Assembly (NCBI GenBank): GCA_930367205.1 | Contig: OV884009.1 | Span: 35,349,841-35,413,840 of the forward strand | Direction of reading: 5' to 3' | Origin: Acanthosoma haemorrhoidale | Lineage: Eukaryota; Arthropoda; Insecta; Hemiptera; Acanthosomatidae | Length of the DNA stretch: 64,000 bases | Shown here: positions 1 through 11,232 of the stretch, in pieces | Position numbering within the stretch: the stretch's first letter is position 1 | How the letters are laid out: each line of letters opens with the position of its first letter | Notes under the pieces: model-generated | What the model was told of the DNA's origin: nothing | The model's input: only the letters and a program-made list of their open reading frames with translations | Database searches by the model: none | Translations under genes and position numbers: made by a program

Positions 1-605
1 GCGAGTGTGAACCGGAGAGAGGCAGACTGAATTGTCGCGGGAGACACTGTTTGGAACGTTTGCAGGGCCACAACAACCGTTGTCCGCGAGGGAGAGGTCT
101 CTCCCAACGAGCTGCTAGTTCTAGCGAGGCGAAGGCAGAGAATCCCACTAGGAGAGTGTGGGGTCTGACAACGGCGGACTAAAACATAGCGAGGCGAGGA
201 GAGAAAGAGATGCAGAGGTTTTTCTTAAAGAAGCAGTCAAGTTTCAGAGTTTCAAGCAGGGTAGCCACGAGCCGGTAGTTGACAGGAGAATGATATACAG
301 GACCCAAATCGCCGGGCTTAAATACCCAGCTGGCCTTGCCAGTAGCCAATAAGCATCGCCATGGTAGCACCCAATGATGTGGTTTTCCTTTGTTCCCTGA
401 CAGATCCTGGAAGGGTCTCCCGGCGGTTGGGTCTATATACCTGCTACTGACAGCTTGTGTCCCAGCTCATATAACTAATTGGCTCTCCGCACTTTTTATT
501 GTTTAACATATTTACAATGATTTATATTTTGGTAATGTTATTTACATTTGTTTACAATATATATACCATATAATATAGGGTGATTTATCGTATGTAGTTA
601 GCGGT
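1..605 (+). repeat. Unclassified 0.6-kb interspersed repeat, copy 1 (left end cut by window)
   Basis: This segment is closely matched by 10613-11232 in the same orientation. Shared landmarks in order are a GC-richer start (gagtgtgaaccggagagagg), a stretch with aaagagatgcagaggttttt, then cccagctcatataactaatt, then an AT-rich end closing at gtagttagcg. I see no long open frame, terminal repeats or target duplication, so the class is unknown; a LINE 5' UTR, an LTR fragment or a non-autonomous element are all possible. The true left boundary may lie outside the window. Confidence 0.8.
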
Positions 606-3339
606 CGCTACACCCTTGTTCTTTACTAACGTTCCTTAAGTTTTTCAGAAAATAGTTCACATGTGAGCGTAAGAAGTAAACTTTCATACTCAAGTTGCAA
701 CCTTGTGTTTGAAAACATGTGTTTCACAATACTCACAGTTGGGATCATTCATGCTCCCAAGGGACTTCTCAAAAACTTTTGTAGAGGAAATAAATATGTA
801 TTTATGTTTTAAAACCCCATATGTAATCCTTATATCTCATGCTTCATATCCTCTACACCTTCTAAGCATAGCTTTACTTAAATCATCATTTAATTAATCT
901 TTGTTAGGATTTAACGCCTCAAAATAAATAGTTATTGACGCGGAAATGATATCATCAACAAATAACGTAATTAATGATTATAAACTGTTTCATATATCTT
1001 TTGAATCTTTAATATTACCGTCTGCCCCTGATTATTAATTTGTGGACTTGTATTATAGTTATATGGTCCTATATCTTGTAGTAACTATGCATTATATATT
1101 TTATGTGCTGTGATTTTGTATTCAATTTTTTATCATTTTAAGTCTGTACTTATAAACCATTGCAAAATCGTTGCTTGATACCGACCGGTATGAGTACGTA
1201 GCAAAGAGAAGTACGAAGAAATGACTTTCTGCTTTTTTCAGATATTTATATTATTTGTGACAATCATTTCTATAGTAAATGTTCTGTGAAGTATTTATGT
1301 AGAATATATATGAAAGAAAATAAAGAAACACATTTATTACACCCAGCTGCACTGGAATTTGTGGACCACAGTTGACGAATATGTCCATGTGTCCACTTCA
1401 CGGGACATAGGGAAGCCCGGTTGAGTCCCCTCATCGAGATGGTACTTGCGATCTGGCACCCGATCATAATTATTTTGCATATTCCGGATCATAACAATGG
1501 ATTAAAATGGGGATACCGATATACAGTTAGTTTTGAAAATATTACAGTACCCAAAACGATTGGGTTTTGTTTTGACTATAAAGTAAAGAGGCAGATAGTT
1601 TATTGATATGTAGTATGTAGGTTTGATGATTAACTCTGAACAGGCAATATTTACTCACGGTCAATTATAGGTCGCAAAAATAGGCAAATATAGAAACAGA
1701 ATACATTTTATTAAACTTGAAATCCATGACTCAACAAGTATCTCTTTAAATTATTCAATTTAATTTGTTATTAATGAAAAAAATAAAATGTTTACATAAG
1801 AAACCAAAAAAATTAGTGAACTACTTGTTATTAGATTTACTAGAAATCTTCATTCGCTTAAGCTGGTCTGCAGTGATTATAAAGTTACAAAGTGAAATTT
1901 TCAATACCGAATTTCTCGCTTAATTAATTCAATAAATAGTTTGGAATAACATTCCTCACCTCTAATGGTTATACCCGGACCTTGTTATTTATGGTGTTCC
2001 TTTCAAGTTTAACTACTTCGCGACAAAGTCAAAACTCGTAATGAGTATAATTAAATTATACAAAGGTAGGCATTAAATTATCCCATTTCAAAGGCAAAGC
2101 GCAGCTTTTACCCAGTAAGAAGTTACTTTAATTTAAATAAAAAATATAGTTTGTTGAAGCTTGAATGGATAATTATTTAAATTACTCACCGAATATTTAT
2201 CATGTTATAACAATTTTTGAAACCACAAATGAAGAACGCACCACACTAAATTTTGAACTGGAAAATATGTTACTTCATTGTGTAACGGAATGCAGGAATA
2301 TAATGAAGATTTTGTAATACTTTATGGTGTGGAAAAAATGGCATTTATTTTTTGCCCCAGGGTAGAAAATCTTGCAAGACAATCTCTCTCAGTTTCAATT
2401 AATTTACTCTACTTGCTTAAGAATATTTTATGTTTGATATTGACGGAGCTCGCTAAATGTCGGAATGTTTATTGGGGATTTAATTCCTGGTAGATTGATG
2501 TGACCAGTGCCGTATTTGTGGATAAGTGGTTGTCGAATCTAACCATAGACTCATGTTTGATTTCGTTCTACTCTACTCAAATCTTATCATTTCCGGCGAC
2601 TTAACAACTCCATGTCGGATTCCGACAACTCAACATACGTTAAGTGCAATACTTGACTGCCTGGTGTGTATGTTTTCTCTCATGACCTAATCTTAATTTC
2701 CTTTAAAAAGCATTATTTCCCTCCTAAAACCTGCCGCAATCTGATTGCCCTTACCCCCGAAAACATTCTACTCGATCTAGAAGCTTGGAATACTACTTAC
2801 TTCTACTTGCTCTACAATTGACTCTCACTGCCAGCCCTCTCAATACCACCCTGAAAAATTCTAGCTTTCGTCACCAGCATGGCGATATGTCAGGAGATCA
2901 GGGATTCGCAAATAAGGCTACTTGAAAATATAGACGGAAAAGGGTTGTAGGCTGACTATGAGGCTCATTAAGAGTACTCAGGTTACTTACAGGCGAAGTC
3001 CAAGTACTTTCATGAAGCCCTGATTACAAATCCAAATGACAATGCCTTCGTAAGCTCTCCCTCTGTGACAGGAGTCACTTTAAGAGCTTTACCTTATGAT
3101 GTACTTTTGTACGTTATTGTCATTCATAGGTGACTTTGTGGCGAAATATTTTTTTTTCTATTCTATTATATTCTTTACCACCACCAACATAGTTGATAGC
3201 AGAAGTTATGCCAACTTGATGAATAGCCACTTGAATAAAGAAGGAGTGACTCTGGGAACAGCAATAAATATTCCAAGGATTTCTTAGCGCTGATCCTTTC
3301 AAGCCACAACTGTAGCTGCTAGTTTGGAAATCAACGTAA
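606..3339. other. AT-rich sequence without recognisable genes
   Basis: Only short open frames (under about 75 codons) occur, with no domain I recognise and no copy elsewhere in the window that I could see. The part from 2500 to 3080 is somewhat richer in GC and pyrimidine runs, but no coding frame stands out. Confidence 0.5.
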
Positions 3340-3715
3340 GTTAAATAATCTTTTTAGAGGAGAGTCTTTTAAAAGAAAAGAAAGAAAAGCTTTATTAAGA
3401 AGTACAAGAAAAACACCGGTATATACAAATATTTAGAGATCAGTTAGAACATACTGGGGGGAATGTCTAGGCACAAGTGGGGACTGGGCCTAAAGCTGAG
3501 ACATATATGCATAAGAAAAGGATAATTTCTGAGAAGTAGGGAGGTCTTGAAGGGATGCTGTTGCTTACTTAAAAATAACAGGGAGCCGTCTCCCATGAAG
3601 TCACGAGGCAGGTATACCGTTCTGCTCAAGCGCCTTCTACTTGTACTTAGTATTATAAAACTGTAGATAAAATAATGTTTTATGACCAACCAAGGCACAT
3701 CAACAGTAGCTAAGG
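3340..3715 (-). repeat. Unclassified interspersed repeat, copy 1 of a pair with 43723-44036
   Basis: Begins with gttaaataatctttttagag and shares an ordered series of blocks with 43723-44036, including gaggagagtcttttaaaa, ggtatata-caaatatt, gttagaacatact and ggcacaagtg, with indels between. Read on the minus strand it contains an AATAAA followed by a T/C-rich stretch, as at the 3' end of a transcript, which is why minus orientation is given. No open frame is recognisable and the class is unknown. Confidence 0.6.
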
Positions 3716-4873
3716 AGTGAAAACTTTTCTTGAGGGACATTTACTAAAAGGAAAAATAAGCAAATGGACAGAAGAATGGCTGGTAAAATGGGACTGAATT
3801 AGCCATAACGAACGAGGCTGGTGTAGTGTTGCCGGAGGCCTGCTAAATAAAGAAAACACCAACCTTAATGGCTTCCTGGCTTAGTCTTATCTTGAGGGAG
3901 TTTGAGGATTCGTAAGTAAGTTGGCTAATTTTTCCTCTAATATCGAAGTTTATGTGTCTTGTTATAACCATTAGTAAACTTCACAGACCACTAATCATTT
4001 ATAGTTTCGCTTCAATGTTATGCTGTAGCTCCATTTAAGTCACTGTATGGGTACAATGGCTCATTATTGTTTACAAGCTAGTCGCATCAGTGTAATTCAT
4101 GTTGTACATGTTTGTTTGTGTCATCTAGACATACTTTTTTGTACCTTTCTGTTATTTTGAAGGGGACAATGTAGCAGGAAAGGTGTTTTTTTTTCATTTC
4201 CATGTCATGGATAAATCACTTTCCATTCACTTCCACGTGCCCCCCGCCTCCCACGAATAATCTAATTCAATAATGCTAAAGGCCTGTTATTGGAGTGACT
4301 AAAACCACACTGCTAGGTCTGCTATCGCCTTATAAACAAATCGGGGGTAAAACTACCCCTCACCCCCCAAAGATATGCTAATTTACCGAATGGAAACGGC
4401 AGGGCACAAACAACACACATTATGATTTTCTATTAGAGGCAGCATTTACAGAGATTAGGGTTGTTCGGCGTCGATAGTCGGATACGGCATGTTCATTAGA
4501 AAATAATTAATCTGAACGGAATGCGTGAGCCGGCGCACGGAAGTGTATCGGTCCAAACGCCAAACGGTTGCCTGATTACAGATTGTCGGCATCGCAGACA
4601 GATTGCCGTAGCTTAAAAATAATACGGCCGTCGGCCAGATACTGTAAGATTTATTGTCTGTCTAACGCAACCACCATTAATAACATTATATCCGCTACTT
4701 GAATTTAATTGTGTCACTTATACCCGAAATCAACTGTTAGATATACCGCTGATAGTACGGCTCATTAAAACCGTTTTTTTTTTTTAACGTTACATGAAAA
4801 TACATATTTCTATGCTACATTAATGGGGGATTCATCGTTAAATTATAACGTTGAACCTCGCCATTATTTTAGC
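3716..4873. other. No recognised feature
   Basis: Mixed-composition sequence with no coding frame or repeat partner that I recognise. A GC-richer patch around 4440-4640 is not explained. Confidence 0.4.
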
Positions 4874-5112
4874 AGCATGGGGGACAGCAAAAAAGTCAAA
4901 CATCAAGCGTATCCAATCCTTTCAATTAAAAGTACTGAGAACAATAATAAATGCCCCTTATTACGTCAGCAACAAAACCCTCCATAACGATCTTAATATA
5001 CCTTACATTCTTGAACTCATCCCTTCCAAGTTCATGAATTTCCATAGTAACCTATCCAACCACTCTAATCCCCTAGCACAGTCATTGCACTGCACCACTC
5101 ATCCCTATATAA
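4874..5112 (+). mobile_element. LINE-A (Jockey-like) fragment, end of ORF2 only
   Basis: Encodes the C-terminal stretch of a Jockey-type ORF2 protein: W-G-T-A-K-K-S-N-I-K-R-I-Q-S-F-Q, then VLRTIINAPYYVSNKTLHND and NIPYILELIPSKF. The same protein recurs at 5832, 35279 and 49235. The frame is open from 4851 to 5123. Unlike most copies, this one stops at the end of ORF2 and lacks the 3' UTR, so it is an internal fragment or has lost its 3' end by deletion. No flanking duplication is visible. Confidence 0.8.
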
Positions 5113-5831
5113 TGAGTAGATAAATGGAAATGCCTATTCATTTTCAAACCCTTATAACTTAAAATTCGAATAAGTTGCTATATCAACAGCCTCGATATTT
5201 TCATCCTTTAGTCTTACTGACTAGACCTTTTCAATATCTGTTATGAGCTTAAGGATTTCCTGAAGAGAAAAATGGAGTATAAATAAAAAAGTATCTTTTA
5301 CTCCCTAACAAACTAGAGACTAGTCGTTTCATTGAATTGGTAGTAAGTGACGGTTCTCGTTGGCGCAGTGAGTTATGATTACATAAAGTAATTAGTACTG
5401 CCTTCGAAACCGTATTTATTTTACTTCTGTTATAATGTCACAACTTAAATTTTTGACTAATTTATCACGTAACCTGGATAATTACTTTTCATCAAGTACA
5501 GGTACAAGCTATTCACACGTACGAAATCGTTCATGGGAGATGAAAGACTGAATTGTAACGACAGTGCAATAAGAGCCAAATTAGGTATTTGTCGGGGACG
5601 GGGCAGGCAATAAGTGGAGCCACGTCAGACCCAGGAGTCTCTAGCAAGAACCGACAGAGAGCAAACACCCGGGCCTCAGCTTACTGGGGCTTACCATCTC
5701 CTCAACTACACCCAGCCACTGGGAGATTAATAGAATGGGACATGAATTATTCCCGACCATGTCTTCTGTGAATTACAATATAGAATAATTAAGTTAACTT
5801 ATTTATGGATATTAAAAAAAGTTACAAAAGT
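5113..5831. other. No recognised gene; GC-richer patch at 5580-5770
   Basis: The patch at 5580-5770 is GC-rich against the background and carries a 60-codon open frame with no recognisable domain. The rest is AT-rich and unremarkable. Confidence 0.4.
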
Positions 5832-6240
5832 ACTACTTCAAAGGACATCCCATCTCTCAATAGAAAATAAATTACTAATCTATAAAGTTATACTTCAGCC
5901 AATCTGGACATACGGAATAAGCTATGGGGGACAGCAAAAAAGTCAAACATCAAGCGTATTCAATCCTTTTAATCAAAAGTCCTGAGAACAATAGTAAATG
6001 CCCCTTATTACGTCAACAACAAAACCCTTCATAACGACCTTAATATACCTTATATTCTTGAACTCATCCCTTCCAAGTTCATAAAGTTCCATAGTAACCT
6101 ATTCAACCACCCTAATCCCCCAGCACAGTCATTGCAATGCACCACTCATCCCTATAATCCTCCCCGGAGACTGAATCGGCAGCGGCCTCGTGAACTGCTA
6201 TAAATGCGTGGGAGCCCTGGCTCTCCAGTCATGTCCTGAG
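5832..6240 (+). mobile_element. LINE-A (Jockey-like) fragment, ORF2 end plus start of 3' UTR
   Basis: Starts at actacttcaaaggacatccc, matching the longer copy at 35279, and runs through the ORF2 C-terminus (IWTYGI-LWGTAKKSNIKRIQ) into the first part of the 3' UTR, ending near gtcatgtcctgag. The reading frame is broken by small changes. It lacks the remainder of the 3' UTR, so like the copy at 4874 it is not a simple 5'-truncated insertion. A pseudogene fragment. Confidence 0.8.
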
Positions 6241-6491
6241 CCGGTTAATATATTTTTATATCAGCCCTCTGTTCATTTTGTATTTTTAATGACTAAAACC
6301 TTTTAATATCAGTCATGAGTATAATTTCTTAAAAAAAAAATACATCTAAACAAAATATAGGACGTTGAAAAAGAATAAATAAATAAGAGGTACACTGCTT
6401 ATTAAACGCTTGCGAAAAAAGTACGCTGAACTTTAGCGTAGATGGAGAATTATATTGTTGTAATTGGTAAACTTGGTGGGGTTGCTCAGCT
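6241..6491. other. No recognised feature
   Basis: AT-rich spacer between a LINE-A fragment and the short LINE-B tail insertion. Confidence 0.4.
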
Positions 6492-6502
6492 ATAATAAGT
6501 TA

Positions 6503-6538
6503 TTTTTTTTTTTTACCTTAGCTCTCAAACTTATAAAA
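6503..6538 (-). mobile_element. Tail-only LINE-B insertion (about 36 bp) with exact 11-bp target duplication
   Basis: A poly(T) run followed by accttagctctcaaacttat matches the extreme 3' end of LINE-B at 16706-16765 (poly-T, then cttagctctcaaacttat). It is flanked by exact 11-bp direct repeats, ataataagtta, at 6492-6502 and 6539-6549. This is the signature of target-primed reverse transcription that stopped after roughly 25 nt of element plus poly(A). The element reads on the minus strand. Confidence 0.75.
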
Positions 6539-6549
6539 ATAATAAGTTA

Positions 6550-7019
6550 CTTAACACAGAACTTACTTATCCATTCCTTGGACAATAGTTGCCAAGTAAC
6601 GTATCTTGTGACAATTATAATTTTGTATTTCTCGCTGCGGTAGTTAAGGAACGTGTATAGTGTAATGAATAGTAGAGGCAGCTTATCACTACTAGGGTCT
6701 GAATGGCTGGCTGCTTCTTCCATGAAAGTTATCGTGAATGAGGATCCAAGCGTTGATTTTTCGCTTGTTAACAGTATTAAAGATTGGGGCAAACGTACAA
6801 GCGTATTGTACGCAGTCGACCCACTTTATTTTATTTCCTAATATTTTTATTCCTTTTTTTTTTCATTTTCTTGTAAAGGCTGCAGTTCAACACTTCGTTA
6901 TAAACTGGATGAGGTACACCAAGGTAAGCATCATCATTTTTATTCGTTTGATCTGCTGATCTTAGCCTGTATTAGAAAACCATCGATAGTCGATGTATGA
7001 TAAGGACGCCTTTACTGCA
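6550..7019. other. No recognised feature
   Basis: Two overlapping plus-strand open frames of 62 and 73 codons lie here without any recognisable motif. I treat them as chance. Confidence 0.4.
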
Positions 7020-7032
7020 ATAACATTTATGA

Positions 7033-7325
7033 GACAGACAACAACAACTTTATTATGATAAAATTACAATCTGTCTTATTGGGCAATAAGTAATTGTGAT
7101 AAACGATCTCATTCATAGCATATTTACAATTTAATTCACTCGCTCATTCATGGAGTATATACAAACATCCCAGAGACCTCCCAAATCCACATGGTTGTCA
7201 CCTCCCTCGCGTGCGAAAGAGGAAACGGTGTCTTGGGAAGTCCCACACGCTCCTAAGTCAGCCGCATCACCGGATACGAGCCAGTGGAGGCTGGCAAAGT
7301 GCGCGAGACCACAGACGCTCAGGAC
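7033..7325 (-). mobile_element. LINE-A 3' UTR copy with exact 13-bp target duplication
   Basis: Matches the LINE-A 3' UTR in reverse: the tail end (gacaacaacaactttattat) followed by acaatctgtcttattgggca and the block cccaaatccacatggttgtc. It is bracketed by the 13-bp direct repeat ataacatttatga at 7020-7032 and 7326-7338, which fixes both ends. The tail after the AATAAA-like signal is a (GTT)n run, not poly(A). No coding sequence is included; the copy is strongly 5'-truncated. Confidence 0.9.
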
Positions 7326-7338
7326 ATAACATTTATGA

Positions 7339-8764
7339 CTGCTATTAATATAAACAATATATTTGTGAATATTTGTCATTAATAAAACAGCGGAAATGCC
7401 ATAAATAAATGTGTTAATTGATAATGGCAAGAGGGTCGACAATCTTCTCCACTGTTGGCAGGATATTCTTCATGTCTATGTACAGTTCATTGAAAAAAAT
7501 GGCTGTCCTAGACGTTGTTTTCCTCACACAGTTCGGGGTTTCTGTTATGAGATTTTTCTACGTATTTCTCGGGATAATAACGAATATATCTTTGGTAGAT
7601 CATTTTCTTTTCGGTTTTATATTTACCCACTTAGTGGGGATCTTTAGTTTCGGAATATATAGTTGGATCTACGATGAAGGCTCCGTCCCTTTCTTAATGA
7701 CGATGTCTGTGAATGTACCTCGAATCTTGCACTAGAGCCATAATGGTGTGTTTAACCTTGCCGTGACGCCTTGTGACGAACAGTATGTTATGCGTACTGT
7801 GCCTGACCGACCACATGGACACTTGTATTAAAAATTCCGATTGGGTAGATTGTAGGGAAGTGCTGATGTCCTAGATTGGTCATAGAGAACGGATCATGTG
7901 GGGGGGGGATAGTCTAAGGATTTGAATTGTAGGACATTAAAAGATCTATCAGGTTTCATGATGCCATTCCGTCATCAAGTCCGAGTCGTAACGGTATCCT
8001 TGCAATCCTGAGGACTTTTTCGGAGTAGGATGGGTCTGGTCTGAGGCCTAACAAGGGAAAATGAGTTGCTACTGGGTAGTCAAATGGTGTTGCACTACGG
8101 ACTTATTATAATTATGAACGTATAATTTTGAACAATGAGGTGGTTTGAGTACTTCGTAAAACATTTTATCATAGGTTAACAGTGTTTTGAAGGGTGAGAT
8201 TTTCAAGAAAATTGTATGTAAAGTAGACATCTTCTTTACTGAAAAAGTTGCCACCTTATATTATAAATAAATTTATTCGTCTATCTTTGCTGAACCGTCC
8301 ACGTATTTGGAAAGCAGGTGGGTAGGGGAGGTACTGGACATTCTGAAGTATGTGCCGACTACTTCAACTTTATTTTTAACGGCTCCACAGTGGATCGTAC
8401 CTAAGCACATACGGGCTGTGGGGCTTCCACTGCCATCAGATGGAGACTAATGCAGCTTTTTTTCCACTCCCTTGCCCTCTCAAAGGGAATACATTAATGT
8501 GGCAGCCCGCTGGAGTGACCAATTAGGTTGGCAGTGGAGTCTGCATGGGGATGTTCTGTCTCAGACCAGAAAGGACTAGGTCCCACTATCGGTTATTGTC
8601 AAATCACAAAGGTTATATTAGGGTATAAGTGGAATACTTTAAAGTCAAATTATCATTGAAATTGCTCAGGTATACAGAATTTTGATAGTACTTTGAATAT
8701 TTGTTAACTTAGTAATAATGTTATTACTAAAAAAAACCGTATAAGGGATGCCTGGCAGAGATTT
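7339..8764. other. No recognised gene; possible decayed minus-strand coding trace at 7420-7830
   Basis: On the minus strand from about 7830 down to 7420 one reading frame runs about 135 codons with only five stops and reads plausibly as protein (for example CPCGRSGTVRITYCSS, then a lysine/isoleucine-rich part). I do not recognise the family. The 8380-8600 part is GC-richer and unexplained. A G9 run is at 7900-7908. Confidence 0.3.
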
Positions 8765-9050
8765 ATTTATGTTCATAAACTTGTAGTCTATCCACTACGC
8801 TTCTTGTGTGCTTCCACGTTTTATATCCGTAGAGCAGACCATACTCCAGGTTTGTCCAAAAAATTCACTGTGTATTCACCCTTGAGAGTATCTTTCTGTT
8901 TAACTCCGTTCTCCGAAATAACACTTCTATGATAGGTAAAACTGCACACTATTTTGGTTTTTTTAACCATTTTCCACCATCCAATTTCTATCAGTTAATC
9001 CTTAGTATTGTTTGCCTTTATCCTCATACCCACTTTGGGCGGTTGTTAAC
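8765..9050 (-). pseudogene. RTE-like LINE reverse transcriptase remnant
   Basis: The minus strand translates, across stops, to GMRIKANNTKD, then FTYHRSVISENGVKQKD and VWSALRI. This is the order of conserved words downstream of the catalytic motif in RTE-clade reverse transcriptases, where a V-G-(L/M)-x-I-N-x-x-K-T stretch is followed by F-x-Y-L-G-S-x-I-S-x-x-G and then an I/V-W-x-S segment. The frame has in-frame stops and is clearly dead. Family assignment is from remembered motif order, so an alignment would be needed to separate RTE from related clades. Confidence 0.5.
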
Positions 9051-10612
9051 AGTAGAGAATATCAGTTGAAAGCTACTCGATAATGTCTATCAGGCTACAA
9101 ATACGTGGTATCTATGATTATATCCAGAGGAGTTTATTAACTATGTGCCGAGGTTGGATGTACCAGATGTTATTTGTGGATTTAGCAACTCATCCATCAT
9201 TCCTCCTGGCCAACGGTTTGTATTTCCATATCAGTGTTCTAATATATATTATTAAAATATAGGACGTTGTATATTATTTGGTGACAATCATACTATTCAC
9301 TAATATTCAAGTTGAGCTTAGTTGAAAAAGCTGTTATGAACTAAACGCCGTTGACCTGGAAGACAGCTAGTTAAGACATGACAGAAGAGCGTTACTTCAT
9401 CGTTGAATACTATGACAAAACAGTACCCTAGAAAAATATGACTACACCGAAACTATATAATACATCAGTTTTTACTATGATCAGGAAGGAAATATTTCCA
9501 GAGGCCAAAAAAAAACCATAGGCACATCAGATTAAGGGACAATTGAACACACTATGAACTTAAATGAAAAATGAAACAATGTATTCCTGATTTTTAGAAA
9601 AACAAAGGTGTAGATTATGACATCAGGAAGAATGTACCACGACCTCTATTTACTAATTAGCTACTGCTAGTTTTCTGATAAAAAAAAATGTGTACCACCG
9701 AGTTAGAAGTATGTCCCTGTGAAAAGAAAATTCTTAACTCCTTTTAAACAAATTTTGTTTTCGTAATATAACCTGATAGCTGAGATGTTTAGTTTTGTTC
9801 TGTGAAATCCACAACCAAGTAGCTCAAATATTAGAGGACAGTATTAAAGATAGTTTGAGAGTTATAAAAAAACTTTACAATGCTACAATAAGCTAAAAGA
9901 TCAGACAGGTAATCGATGTGTAGCACGAGTTATGAATTAATATTATCCTTTAAATCGACGATTGAAAGCAACGTTGTAATTTAATACCAAAGTGATGTGC
10001 TGTGTGCCAATAGGCTACAGCAGTGCAAATAAAAATTATACAACTCTGGCTCGACATAGCTAAAAATTCAAGCATTGATCGTACTTTTAGTTTGCATAAG
10101 GAAAGTTACATTATGATAATTAAACTATCAAAAGCCCTTTACATCTCTGAAAATGTTGACCCGGCGTTCAACGTCAAGACAAGTCTGAAACTTAAATAAA
10201 TGAAATACACTTATAATTTTTACTTTAATTTTAATTAAAAGTTTAAACGTAGAGGTGATGTGTATACATGTTGTTATTATATTAGAACTAACGTGATTTT
10301 ATCTTTGAAAACTGTTTTTATTACCGTAACAGTGATTTAGTTGTGATAGTTTTGTTCAGGTGGCGTTGTCGGGTCGTCACGAGAGGGGTGCCTAGTAACC
10401 CTGGTGACGAAGTGAGGGTTGCTTGAGTTTATAAACTGGACAATCGTTTCATGACGGCTTTACTATCTGACTCTATTTTTTTATAGGTATGTGCCCCGAC
10501 AATGCACTATGTTCAGGAGAAGAGGTATAGGGTAGGTAGTGTGGTATTTCGTAGGATGACCACGAGTTCACACTCAGTATCTGAGGATAGGCGAAATCCG
10601 TCCGGATCTCAA
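9051..10612. other. No recognised feature
   Basis: AT-rich sequence without recognisable coding potential. The GC-richer piece from about 10350 to 10612 directly precedes the second 0.6-kb repeat copy and may be part of the same element, extending it to the left of what the window shows for copy 1. Confidence 0.4.
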
Positions 10613-11232
10613 AGGTGAGTGTGAACCGGAGAGAGGCAGATTGAATCGCTGAGGGGAACACTGCTTGGTAAGTTTGCAGGGCCACGACAACCGTTGTCCA
10701 CTAGGGAGAGGTCTATCCCACGGAGGTGCTAGATTTAGCAAGACGAAGACAGAGATTCCCACTAGGAAGGTGTGGGGTCTGAGAACACCGGACCAACACG
10801 TAGCGAGGTGAGGAGAGAAAGAGATGCAGAGGTTTTTCATAAAGAAGCAGCCTAGTTTCAGAGTTCAAGCAGAGCAGCCACGAGCCAGTATAGTTGTCAG
10901 GAGAATGATATACAGCCCCCAAACCGCCGGCCTTAAATACCCAGCTGGCTCCATCAATAGCCAATAAGGGCTGCTTTTGTAGTACCCAATGAATTTTGAG
11001 TATGTGGTTTCCTTTGTCCTGTGACAAAGAGGCGTGAGCCTATACCTAGGCGGTTGGGGTCTATACCTGCCCTGACAGCTGGTTACCCAGCTCATATAAC
11101 TAATTGGCCCTAGCAGCATGTTTTATTGTTTACCATATTTACAATGATTTATATTTTGGTAATGTTATTTACATTTGTTTACAATATATATACAATAGAG
11201 TATAGGTTGATTTATCTTATGTAGTTAGCGTT
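10613..11232 (+). repeat. Unclassified 0.6-kb interspersed repeat, copy 2
   Basis: Same order of blocks as 1-605, with scattered substitutions and small indels, ending at the same gtagttagcg. The two copies are in direct orientation about 10.6 kb apart. No frame is conserved between copies, so the conserved material is probably non-coding. Confidence 0.8.

Noticed and set aside
7131..7442. 103-codon minus-strand frame
   Set aside because: It reads out of the LINE-A 3' UTR copy across the target duplication; the sequence is non-coding in the parent element.
7418..7735. 105-codon hydrophobic plus-strand frame that could look like a membrane protein
   Set aside because: The hydrophobic reading is the complement of a lysine-rich minus-strand frame in AT-rich DNA; no membrane-protein family is recognised and no supporting signals are seen.
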